From Pseudoflavonifractor intestinihominis (lineage in GTDB: Bacteria; Bacillota; Clostridia; Oscillospirales; Oscillospiraceae): 64,000 nt of DNA. This document shows, piece after piece, positions 31,216 to 39,278 of this stretch (the stretch's first letter is position 1; every line of letters begins with the position of its first letter). The notes under the pieces were generated by a model, which saw only the letters and a list, made by a program, of their open reading frames with translations, made no database searches and was not told where the DNA came from. The stretch covers positions 1 through 64,000 of the forward strand of contig NZ_JBBMFK010000015.1 of assembly GCF_040096055.1 (NCBI RefSeq). The letters run 5' to 3'. The position numbers and the translations under genes were made by a program.

Positions 31216-33300
31216 ATGAACGCAACCATATTGCACGAAAGCCGGGGGCGCATCCGGTTCCGGCTGCGGCAAAAACAGATGACACTCGCTCAGGCGGATC
31301 TGCTGGAGGCATGGATTCAGGGAAAGTCCTGGTGCCGGCAGGTCACCGTCCACGAGCGCACCTGCTGCGTCATCCTGTACTACGACGGGACTCGCCAAAC
31401 CGTGCTGAACGAAATTCGGCATTTTTCTTGGCAGGAGGCGGAGCAGACCACCGCGCTTCCCGCCCACAGCAGCCGGGCGCTGAACCGGGAATTTGAGGAG
31501 AAGCTGGTGGCAAAGGTGGTGTGCAAGGCCGCCTGCACCCTGTTTCTACCGCCTCCATTGCGGATTGCCCGCATACTCTGGCACATGATCCCCTTTGTAC
31601 GAAGGGGACTGCGCTGCCTGCTGCGCCGCCGCGTCAAGGTGGAGCTGCTGGACGCCCTGTCCATTTCCATCTCGGCGTTCCGGGGCGACTTTGATACCGC
31701 CGGCACCGTCATGTTCCTGCTGGAGGTGGGTGAGCTGCTGGAGGAGTGGACCCGAAAGAAATCCGTGGCGGATCTGGCCCGGTGTATGTCCTTAAATGTG
31801 GATCGGGTCTGGCTGCGCACGGCCCAGGGCGAGGTACTGGTCCCCGTGTCCCAGATCCAGCCGGGGGACGCCGTGGTGGTTCGTGCCGGCGGTATCATCC
31901 CCGTGGATGGTCTGGTTCTGGAGGGGGAGGTCACCGTCAATCAGGCGTCCCTCACCGGAGAGTCCATCCCGGTACCCAAGCGCCCCGGCGGCGCGGTCTA
32001 TGCCGGCACTGTGGTAGAGGAGGGCGAATGTGTGCTGGAAGTGAAGCAAGCCTCCGGCCAGAGCCGCTATGACCAGATCGTCCACATGATCGAGCAGTCG
32101 GAGCAGATGAAGTCGGAGGCTGAGAGCAAGGCCGCCAATCTGGCGGACAAGCTGGTGCCCTATACCTTTGCCGGGAGCCTGCTGAGTTTTGCCCTTACTC
32201 GGAATGTGACACGGGCTCTGTCGGTACTGATGGTGGACTTCTCCTGTGCGCTGAAGCTGGCCATGCCTCTGGCCGTCCTCTCCGCCATGCGGGAGGCGGG
32301 ACGCGCCCACATCACCGTCAAGGGCGGCAAATTCCTGGAGGCTGTGGCGGCTGCCGATACCATCGTCTTTGACAAGACCGGCACCCTGACCCACGCCTGC
32401 CCCCGGGTGGCTCAGGTGGTATCTTTCGGCACCAAGGAGGAAGCCGAAATGCTGCGGCTGGCCGCCTGCCTGGAGGAACACTTCCCACATTCCATGGCCA
32501 ACGCCGTGGTGGAGGAGGCGAAGCGCCGGGGCCTGCGTCACGATGAGTACCACTCCAAGGTGGAATATTTGGTGGCCCACGGCATCGCCAGCACCGTAGA
32601 TGGGGAGCGGGTCCTCATCGGCAGCGCCCACTTCGTCTTTGAGGATGAGGGCTGCGTCATTCCGGAGGGCGAACAGGATCGCTTTGACGCCCTGCCGCCG
32701 GAGTATTCTCACCTGTACCTGGCCGTAGGCGGACAGCTGGCCGCCGTGATCTGCATCGCCGACCCGCTGCGGGAGGAGGCGGAGGAAGTCCTCTCTACCC
32801 TCCGCACTTTGGGGATTACCAGCACCGTTATGCTCACCGGAGACAGTTACCGCACCGCCGCAGCCATTGCCGCCCAGGTGGGAGTGGATGACTTCCGCGC
32901 CGGAGTCCTTCCGGCGGACAAGGCGGAGTATGTGGCACGGCTCCGCCGGGAGGGACACACCGTGTTGATGGTAGGCGACGGCATCAACGACTCGCCGGCC
33001 TTGTCCGAGGCGGACGCGGGCATCGCCATCAGCGACGGCGCCGCCATCGCCCGGGAGATCGCGGACATCACCATCGCTGCCGATAGTCTCTGGGAACTGG
33101 TAGAGCTGCGCCGGATCGCCATGGCGCTGATGGCGCGCATCCACTCCAACTACCGCTTCGTTATCGGCTTCAACGGCACCCTGATTGCCCTTGGTGTGGC
33201 CGGTGTTCTGCCGCCCGCCACCTCTGCCACGCTGCACAATCTCTCCACCCTGGGCGTCAGCCTGCGGAGCATGGGCCGGCTGGCACTTCCGAAAATGTAG
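31216..33300 (+). CDS. Heavy-metal translocating P1B-type ATPase
   Basis: 694 residues. An N-terminal HMA-like fold (1-70) lacks CxxC. The actuator loop has TGES (247-250), the phosphorylation site is DKTGTLTH (Asp386) and the hinge is GDGINDSPAL (about 587-596). In the membrane helix where copper and zinc pumps have CPC, SPC or TPC, this protein has SCALKLAMP (Ser343-Cys344), so the usual proline is missing and the metal cannot be read off. AAGGAGG supports the ATG at 31216. In an iron-regulated island a Fe(II) or Mn(II) exporter is plausible; Zn/Cu export is the alternative. Confidence 0.85.
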   Translation: MNATILHESRGRIRFRLRQKQMTLAQADLLEAWIQGKSWCRQVTVHERTCCVILYYDGTRQTVLNEIRHFSWQEAEQTTALPAHSSRALNREFEEKLVAKVVCKAACTLFLPPPLRIARILWHMIPFVRRGLRCLLRRRVKVELLDALSISISAFRGDFDTAGTVMFLLEVGELLEEWTRKKSVADLARCMSLNVDRVWLRTAQGEVLVPVSQIQPGDAVVVRAGGIIPVDGLVLEGEVTVNQASLTGESIPVPKRPGGAVYAGTVVEEGECVLEVKQASGQSRYDQIVHMIEQSEQMKSEAESKAANLADKLVPYTFAGSLLSFALTRNVTRALSVLMVDFSCALKLAMPLAVLSAMREAGRAHITVKGGKFLEAVAAADTIVFDKTGTLTHACPRVAQVVSFGTKEEAEMLRLAACLEEHFPHSMANAVVEEAKRRGLRHDEYHSKVEYLVAHGIASTVDGERVLIGSAHFVFEDEGCVIPEGEQDRFDALPPEYSHLYLAVGGQLAAVICIADPLREEAEEVLSTLRTLGITSTVMLTGDSYRTAAAIAAQVGVDDFRAGVLPADKAEYVARLRREGHTVLMVGDGINDSPALSEADAGIAISDGAAIAREIADITIAADSLWELVELRRIAMALMARIHSNYRFVIGFNGTLIALGVAGVLPPATSATLHNLSTLGVSLRSMGRLALPKM

Positions 33301-33332
33301 AGTGCAGAACTCTTTTGAAGGAATAAATACAT

Positions 33333-33378
33333 AATGAGACTCGTAGGGGGAAAGGAAATTCCTCCTGCGAGCCTCATT
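33333..33378 (+). terminator. Terminator after the P-type ATPase
   Basis: A stem formed by AATGAG-CTCG-AGG and its complement with minor mismatches, followed by TTTTT. It also overlaps the 3' end of the convergent Xre gene. Confidence 0.7.
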
Positions 33379-33604
33379 TTTCTATCTTTTCTGGTGGTAT
33401 AAATTCTAATAGATCGCCGATCTCACAATTCAACACCGTACAAAGCCTTGCGAGGACATCTATATCTAAACGAGTAATTTGGTTTTTACAATAATTATTG
33501 ATCTGCGTCCGCTGCATCTCAGCTCGATGGCTCAGCATGTTCTTGCTAAGACCAGATGCCTTCAACAGCTCGTCCAGCTTAATCCGAATCGTTCCATATT
33601 CCAC
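33374..33604 (-). CDS. Cro/CI-type regulator (YozG-like)
   Basis: About 76 residues with a helix-turn-helix (LKASGLSKNMLSHRAEMQRTQINNYCKN) and a C-terminal CEIGDLLEF typical of small XRE proteins. A GTG at 33604 follows GGAGGG by 8 bases; a longer upstream frame lacks such a site. A plus-strand promoter-like pair (TTGACA 33634-33639, TAGAAT 33658-33663, 18-bp spacer) lies just upstream, pointing away. Probably a regulator of the element's own genes. Confidence 0.75.
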   Translation of the reverse strand: MEYGTIRIKLDELLKASGLSKNMLSHRAEMQRTQINNYCKNQITRLDIDVLARLCTVLNCEIGDLLEFIPPEKIEK

Positions 33605-33842
33605 TTGCCAACCCTCCGACCACAAGAAATATGTTGACAAGTTTAGTGTACCCTTGGTAGAATAGAAAAATAAGATATAGAAAGTCTTGTCAGACTAATT
33701 GCACATATATAATGCACAGTTTTGGCTTGTGCTTTTTAGCCAATATGAATATATAATAATACAAAAAGCGGATAATCTTCAAATTTCAGCAAAACTGCCT
33801 AAAACCTAAGCGATTTCTAAGAAACCCCTAAAAATTCCCTAT

Positions 33843-34107
33843 TATAATACCCCCATCGAAACGGTGAGGGGAAACGCACTTTTTGTCTGTTATCCCCGCA
33901 AGGGGAGAATATGGCAGGAAATCGTATAGGGAGCAATGAACACCCGCCGGGGGTCAGGGAAAAAAGAACAACATTACATACCGCAATCCTCCAAGGGGTT
34001 GCGGTTCTTTTTTATTCGACACCATTTGTCCTTACTCACTATATACCGCTAAAGCTCGGCAAATATTTCTCTTCGTATGCACTCACCGCACGGTGGGTGC
34101 ATTTTTT
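33843..34107 (+). promoter_or_regulatory. Leader with two tandem intrinsic terminators ahead of an Xre gene
   Basis: A TATAAT (33843-33848) is followed by a GC-rich leader. The first terminator has ACCGCAA (33980-33986), TTGCGGT (33999-34005) and a T-rich tract; the second is TGCACTCACCG-CA-CGGTGGGTGCA (34078-34101) with six Ts. The remainder of 33641-34226 is AT-rich and holds no gene I can support. The layout suggests attenuation. Confidence 0.55.
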
Positions 34108-34226
34108 GTTTGTCGAAAAATGGCGGCCTCTGCTCAGCGTCCGGTATGTCCGGTCGCTCCATTGCCGCGACCCACCGCTCCGAAATTTGGTTCGCATCCA
34201 AATTTCAGAAGACGGAGTAAATCACC

Positions 34227-34514
34227 ATGTACTTTAATAGAGAGGACTATGGTTCAAGGATCAGGAGCTTGCGAAAAAAGCGTGGGCTCACACAGGAACA
34301 GCTGGCAGAAAAGATGAATGTCAGCACTCCTTACATAGCAAAAATCGAAAATGGGAAACAAACCGGCCCAATCGAACTGGCTGTAGAATTTGCAGAATTC
34401 TTTGCGGTTTCTCTGGATTATCTCCTGGTGGGAAAAGGAGATTTTGCAGAGGAACAAAAGCGCGGACTGCGGATGGCCATTTCTCTTCTGTCTGAATTGG
34501 AGGCATCTCTCTAA
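34227..34514 (+). CDS. Xre-family regulator
   Basis: 95 residues with a clear helix-turn-helix (about 8-62: IRSLRKKRGLTQEQLAEKMNVSTPYIAKIENGKQ) and a short C-terminal helical extension. It resembles element-borne repressors of clostridial conjugative elements. It follows two tandem terminators, so its transcription probably depends on read-through. GACGGAG upstream is a weak ribosome binding site. Confidence 0.88.
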   Translation: MYFNREDYGSRIRSLRKKRGLTQEQLAEKMNVSTPYIAKIENGKQTGPIELAVEFAEFFAVSLDYLLVGKGDFAEEQKRGLRMAISLLSELEASL

Positions 34515-34639
34515 AAACTTTCCATTTTGGGTTGGGGAACTTTCCATTCTGTTTCTGTTGGAGGAATTGGTGCAGAGTTACAATCTTCATGAGATCAAAA
34601 CATCTCATCGAACCTTGAAAAACACTGCCTCATTGGCGG

Positions 34640-34955
34640 TCATATCCGGTAACTTGAATACGTTAGCTGACAGAATGAGCGTCAGGCCGAGTGCGCGAAG
34701 ACCACCTGTGCGGAGCATTTCGCATCAAAGGACGGCCAAATAAGGTGCAGAGCGACACCCACTCAGGACAAGGCAGCCTTGGCAAGCTGTCCCCGCCATG
34801 ACCCCGTCAGCCTACAATGATACTTCTGCTTACGCAGCTCGGAGAGATCCTCGGAGGGGTGAGAGTCCCATGATGTGCGCCAGCACAGTTCAAGTTGCCG
34901 CCCTGCCTGGGGAAGTAGTGTCGAATACAGGCGACTAAGTAGCATCAAGAAACAA
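34640..34955 (+). ncRNA. Candidate structured non-coding RNA
   Basis: About 315 bases without a convincing gene but with many short helices: CTGC-TTAC-GCAG, GTGC-GCCA-GCAC, GGACA...TGTCC, GCCTG...CAGGC and a GGGTGAGAGTCCC stem. A strong terminator follows at once. Orientation + is inferred from that terminator. No Rfam family could be assigned by eye. Confidence 0.35.
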
Positions 34956-35020
34956 AGGGCCGCTCCAGACTCGGAGCCTACACTCGCTCACCTGACCTTT
35001 GGGAGCGGCCCTCTGTTTTT
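34956..35020 (+). terminator. Terminator after the candidate RNA
   Basis: AGGGCCGCTCC (34956-34966) pairs with 35002-35012 across a 35-base loop and is followed by five Ts (35016-35020). Confidence 0.7.
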
Positions 35021-35021
35021 C

Positions 35022-35173
35022 TTTTGATAGCAGAAATATGGGATCTGATCACAGTACATCCTCTTCTTCTCCTCAACCTCCGTTCCTCTGAGTTCTTCAT
35101 CTTTCCCCCTCTACACTCCTCTTCCTTTTCTCCTCAAACTCCCTGATTGGGTCCCATATTTCTGTTATCAAAA
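35022..35173. repeat. 152-bp inverted-repeat element with pyrimidine-rich core
   Basis: 24-base arms at 35022-35045 and 35150-35173 match at 22 positions. The 104 bases between them are almost entirely C and T on the + strand. It could be a small non-autonomous element or a long hairpin RNA. No target duplication is obvious. Confidence 0.6.
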
Positions 35174-35199
35174 CAAATCCACGAAAGCGAGGAACCGAG

Positions 35200-35340
35200 A
35201 TGACAAATATCGATTTGTGTGGCATTGCCCAACTGCTCCGCACGCTGATAGAGCAGAAGAAAACTACAGAAAGAGAGGCCCGCAAAATTTTGGCCAGAAT
35301 TGCCGCACAGACCGGTGCGGACATTATCCTTTCTTTCTGA
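35200..35340 (+). CDS. 46-residue helical protein upstream of the serine recombinase
   Basis: MTNIDLCGIAQLLRTLIEQK followed by KTTEREARKILARIAAQTGADIILSF. It is helical and charged, with GAGGAACCGAG as a possible ribosome binding site. It ends 75 bases before the recombinase start. It could be an accessory (directionality) factor of the recombinase, but I do not recognise the family. Confidence 0.5.
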   Translation: MTNIDLCGIAQLLRTLIEQKKTTEREARKILARIAAQTGADIILSF

Positions 35341-35415
35341 AATCGCATTCTTTTCAATAGCTATTTCAAAGGTGTTGTGGTATTGTTTGTGTTGCAAAAA
35401 AGGAGGTGAACTGAC

Positions 35416-36522
35416 ATGGCGGAAAAGCTGATGACCGACGGCAGCATGGCACTTCGAGAAAAGCAATACCGGGTCATCACCATCGAGGCAACTGAAAAGC
35501 CCCAAAACGCCAAATTGCGGGTTGCGGCATACGCCCGTGTCAGCTCCGCCTCTGATGACCAGCTCAACTCCTTCGCCGCCCAGAACCGTCACTACAGCAA
35601 CCTAATCTCCAGCAAGGAAAACTGGAGAATGGTTGACATATACGCAGATGAGGGTATTACTGGGACATCGGCTGAAAAGCGTGAGGACTTCCAGCGGCTC
35701 TTGGCAGATTGCCGCAGAGGGCTGATCGACAGGGTTCTGGTGAAATCCATCTCCCGCTTTGCCCGCAATACCAAGGAATGCCTGGAAACCATCAGAGAGC
35801 TGAAATCGCTCGGTGTCGGCGTCTACTTCGAGAAAGAGAACATTGACACTGCGACGATGTCCGGCGAAATGATGACTGCGCTCTTCGCATCCTTCGCCCA
35901 GGCCGAGAGCGAATCCATCTCCGGCAATATGAGGTGGGGCATTCAAAAACGAATGCAGGCCGGAACATATATACCCGCAAACTTGCCATACGGATATACT
36001 CTACAGGATCATTCCATACGCATTGTGGAGGAACAAGCTGTTATCGTACAACGGATATTCAAAGAGTATCTTTCCGGCAAAAGTACAGAGCGGATAGCAT
36101 CTGACCTGCGAGAAGAAGGCATCCCGTGTAAATCTGGTGAAGTCGCTTGGGATTCAACTGCTATTCGATATATTATCTCGAATGAAAAGTACATTGGCGA
36201 TTCTGTGTGGCAAAAATACTTCTCAACAGATACGCTTCCATATAAATGCCGGCTGAACCGAGGACAGAAGGTTTCTTACTACGCATACGGAACACACGAA
36301 GGAATCGTGCCAAAAGAAGATTTTGAGAAAGCAAATGCTTTGATGAAATCTCGTGCTCAGAAGATTACATTAACGAAAAACAGTCCGTATGCGTTTCGGA
36401 AAAAAATAGTATGTGGCGACTGCCAGTCACTATTTCGTCGCAAGGTTGTGCGCGGCATCACATATACAACCCGTCTTTTAACCGTGTCGAATTCGATGCG
36501 TTTAGGAGTCAGGCCGGTCTGA
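35416..36522 (+). pseudogene. Large serine recombinase, C-terminally truncated
   Basis: Residues about 35-180 are the resolvase catalytic domain: AAYARVSSASDDQ contains the nucleophilic serine, and DEGITGTSAEKREDF, RFARNTKE and the long E helix follow. Residues about 190-320 are the recombinase domain, then the zinc-ribbon begins with CGDCQSLFRRKVVRG. Homology ends near residue 351, and the last 17 codons are shifted KilA-N sequence. Members of this family are usually 500 residues or more, so the rest of the zinc ribbon and the coiled coil are missing. AAGGAGGTG supports the start. It is probably unable to integrate or excise the element. Confidence 0.8.
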
Positions 36523-37127
36523 ACAGTTTTGTGATGACTCCCCAAAAGTGGGTAGAGGCAACCGGCGCTATCGGCATCGTTTCAAAAGCTGGTCGATACG
36601 GCGGCACTTATGCACACAAAGAGATTGCCTTTGAGTTTGCCTCCTGGATTTCTGTTGAATTCAAGCTGTATCTGGTCAAGGAGTTTGAGCGGCTCAAGAC
36701 CGAGGAGATGAAACAACTTGGCTGGGACATCAAGCGAAACCTGGCAAAGATCAACTACCGCATCCACACGGACGCTATCAAGGAGAACCTGATCCCGCCG
36801 GAGCTTTCCGCAAAGCAGGTTTCCATGGTGTATGCCAGTGAAGCCGATGTGTTGAACATGGCTCTGTTCGGCATGACTGCAAAGCAGTGGCGGGACAGCC
36901 AACCGGACCTGAAAGGAAATATTCGCGACTATGCCAATGTCTCTCAGTTGGTCTGCCTGTCCAATCTGGAAAACCTGAATGCGGTGTTTATCAACGAAGG
37001 TATGTCACAAGCCGAGCGGCTGGCGAAACTCAACGCCATCGCCATCAGTCAGATGGAAATCTTGACACAGGACCATCGGATCGAAGCTTTGGAGGCTCAC
37101 AGCGGAGAGCCATCTCCTGCGGAGTAA
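36465..37127 (+). pseudogene. KilA-N domain protein, 5'-truncated
   Basis: From YNPSFNRVEFDAF the frame matches the second part of phage-type KilA-N proteins: PQKWVEATGAIGIVSKAGRYGGTYAHKDIAF-like DNA-binding end, then ELSAKQVSMVYASEADVLNMALFGMTAKQWR and the helical C-terminus. The N-terminal third, with the start, is absent; upstream DNA in another frame is the serine recombinase. The gene was therefore fused to the recombinase by a deletion. 37128-37375 holds nothing I can assign apart from a short cysteine-ending frame. Confidence 0.75.
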
Positions 37128-37375
37128 AAGATTATAATAGACAGAAAGCTTTTGAGTGAGGACTTTGAATCCAAGTATAAAAAAGTGCTTCTGGAAGGCT
37201 GTCGCTTCCGCAAATCTCAGTATCAGACTTGCTGCTGTAATGGAGACTGACCAACGTTCGCATTTTTCTCATTGTGACGCATTGTATAATCTCCTTCACT
37301 TTATTTCGCCTTTTATAGCACTTTAAGTATATAGGGAGTTTACAAAATGCGGCAATAGTTTAAATGGAATAGCGT

Positions 37376-38203
37376 TTAATCTGATTGTCGTTGCTCTTTT
37401 TGATGGAAAAACAAAGCAAGATCATTTAAGTCATGGTCGTGTGTCATATAGTCAAGGTTAAGCAGCGCATATGTAACACCCATGATATAAATAAACGATG
37501 TCGTTGCAAACCACAGCGGCAGCGAATGCCCCTTTATTGTAGGAGAAGTATCTATTCCAGCAAAATCAGGGTCAACACCTAATCTCAGGGTATTCCCAAT
37601 ACAGCTGGAATGTATAGCTACACAAGCTCTTTTATATGTAAAGTGCAATCCATGTAAGAATCGTTTCCCTCGCTCATCTGGAACAGATGCTATTGCTGCC
37701 TTCACAAGTTGACCAAAGTTAGAACTACCTGACCACCAGTAATCCCCGGCCACCCGATGATGCGCTGTCTGTTTGAGCTGATCAAGTTCATTTTTGAGAG
37801 CAGTCAGTGCCTCAGCATCTTGGGTGCAGTTTTTACTCTCATATTGCAAGGCCTTGTTGCGCTGAATATCATAGTCAACATAGTAGTCATCTACATAGTT
37901 ACCAAAATCATTGTCGGATTTGTGATTTTCGAAAAAAGCCAATATTATAACATGCTCGTATATGTTTCTCGCAAGTGACAATGCTCCATCCGGGTAACCG
38001 AAAGCAGATAAGTGAATAATTTCCCTCATACTGACAATGGATTTTCCAGCCGTACGCAGTATAATATTAGTATAGTCGTGACCTGTTTGAATTTGTTGCT
38101 GCGTAATTGCCGCTTCGATTTCATTTTCCATAGAATCGATTATTTTGTCCAACTCATCCAGCCTCCACTGTAAGCTACAGGGAGTTTGAATGCATAGTGC
38201 CAC
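37376..38203 (-). CDS. DUF5677 domain protein
   Basis: About 275 residues. The core IHLSAFGYPDGALSLARNIYEHVIILAFF (about 63-90) and a later HSSCIGNTLRLG element match DUF5677, a helical family with unknown function common in mobile or defence-associated contexts. GGAGG 8 bases upstream favours the GTG at 38203. Its low GC and codon use differ from the neighbours to the right, consistent with transfer. Confidence 0.65.
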   Translation of the reverse strand: MALCIQTPCSLQWRLDELDKIIDSMENEIEAAITQQQIQTGHDYTNIILRTAGKSIVSMREIIHLSAFGYPDGALSLARNIYEHVIILAFFENHKSDNDFGNYVDDYYVDYDIQRNKALQYESKNCTQDAEALTALKNELDQLKQTAHHRVAGDYWWSGSSNFGQLVKAAIASVPDERGKRFLHGLHFTYKRACVAIHSSCIGNTLRLGVDPDFAGIDTSPTIKGHSLPLWFATTSFIYIMGVTYALLNLDYMTHDHDLNDLALFFHQKEQRQSD

Positions 38204-38305
38204 AGATACCGCCTCCACACAGAATACTTGTTGTTTTATATTATCACAAACATATTATCTTGCAACATCCGTATCAAAGTCAATGCGATTAAGGTGGCAA
38301 CTTCT

Positions 38306-38329
38306 GCATCTATAGTGTTGCGATGTTCC
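38306..38329. repeat. 24-bp direct repeat, left copy (candidate att site)
   Basis: Contains CTATAGTGTTGCGATGTTCC and matches 39071-39094 at 22 of 24 positions. The two copies flank the GNAT gene and lie at the boundary between element DNA and the gltBD region. Confidence 0.5.
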
Positions 38330-38335
38330 AAACAA

Positions 38336-38383
38336 AACAAATCCGAACCTTGCGCCGGTCGGCGATGGGTTCGGATTTGTTTT
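38336..38383. terminator. Terminator of the GNAT gene
   Basis: AACAAATCCGAACC (38336-38349) pairs with 38368-38381; A and T runs on both sides make it usable in both directions. Confidence 0.75.
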
Positions 38384-38394
38384 TATGCTGTGTT

Positions 38395-38895
38395 TCACAC
38401 ATCAAATTGAAACGTCACGGAATTCTGCCAGCTCTCCTCATTATTCAAATCCTGTTTGACCACTTTCCCTCCATTGCGCTGATAAAAGGCCATAGCATGC
38501 GCATTATCCGGCTGGCACTGGCAGGTAAAACGCTTCGCTCCTTGTGCCTTGAAATGGATCTTTACAAACTCCATTGCTTTATGTCCGATGCCGCAGTTTT
38601 GGAATTCATCTTCCAGATAGAGGGACAACAAGTGCGGAGGTTGGCTGTTATGGAGGGTGATGTAGCCAATGACTCGCTCTTCCCGCTTAATCAAATAGAC
38701 CGCATCGTCTGGATTTTGAATTCGCTGGGCATCTTTCTGCGTGTGCCATTCCAAATCAAACTGGTCAATCATCTCATCTGGATAAATCCCTCGATAGGTG
38801 GTCGACCATATTTTTTTGCGAAGCTGTGCGATTGCCGGAGCATCTTCCACCTCTGCCGAATGAAACTCCACATGTTCATACAAGTTCGCCTTCAT
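38395..38895 (-). CDS. GNAT-family N-acetyltransferase
   Basis: About 166 residues with the acetyl-CoA loop FQNCGIGHKAMEF and the C-terminal DNAHAMAFYQRNGGK. The ATG at 38895 follows GAGGTGA by 6 bases. The substrate is unknown; the nearest look is to generic small-molecule acetyltransferases. It lies alone between the two copies of a 24-bp direct repeat and may be a cassette. Confidence 0.88.
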   Translation of the reverse strand: MKANLYEHVEFHSAEVEDAPAIAQLRKKIWSTTYRGIYPDEMIDQFDLEWHTQKDAQRIQNPDDAVYLIKREERVIGYITLHNSQPPHLLSLYLEDEFQNCGIGHKAMEFVKIHFKAQGAKRFTCQCQPDNAHAMAFYQRNGGKVVKQDLNNEESWQNSVTFQFDV

Positions 38896-39070
38896 GCGGG
38901 TCACCTCACGAAATCTCTTCTGCATCTCTCATAGCACATCCTCAGTTTTATCTTTATTATACCAAACTCTCACAGTCCCAACAATCGAAGGTGTAATTGA
39001 GTATTATATCACTTCTTCGGATGACATTTTCAGCACGGGTGTCTGGTACGCTTTTGCGCCGGACACAGAA

Positions 39071-39094
39071 GCCTCTATAGTGTTTCGATGTTCC
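39071..39094. repeat. 24-bp direct repeat, right copy (candidate att site)
   Basis: Contains CTATAGTGTTTCGATGTTCC. To its right the base composition and gene content become those of the chromosome backbone. 39095-39227 holds no gene I can support. Confidence 0.5.
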
Positions 39095-39227
39095 TCGTCG
39101 GAGCAAGCTCATTCTGCTGCTCCCCCTCTCCAAAGCGGACCCGCTGCGCTGGGCCCCGGCTGGGCTTTAGACGCAGACTAGAGCGCGTCTTCAAAACTGT
39201 TCACCGCAATTTTTAAAAGAGCGCCTC

Positions 39228-39260
39228 TGTATTGCCGGAAAGGCAACGCAGAGGCGCTCT
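39228..39260 (-). terminator. Terminator of the gltBD operon
   Basis: AGAGCGCCTCTG (39228-39239) pairs perfectly with 39249-39260; a TTGCC/GGCAA inner stem extends it. Confidence 0.8.
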
Positions 39261-39278
39261 GTGCGTTTTATTGCGGGA

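Noticed and set aside
33911..34237. A 108-codon frame in the Xre leader
   Set aside because: It runs through two intrinsic terminators and has no protein-like composition; the interval is better explained as a leader.
34763..34948. A 61-codon minus-strand frame inside the candidate RNA
   Set aside because: No ribosome binding site; the region is dense in short helices and the plus-strand terminator suggests transcription the other way.
36523..36545. A group II intron or IS element as the cause of the recombinase/KilA-N joint
   Set aside because: No intron ends, transposase or terminal repeats are seen; the two coding frames meet within a few bases, which fits a deletion better.
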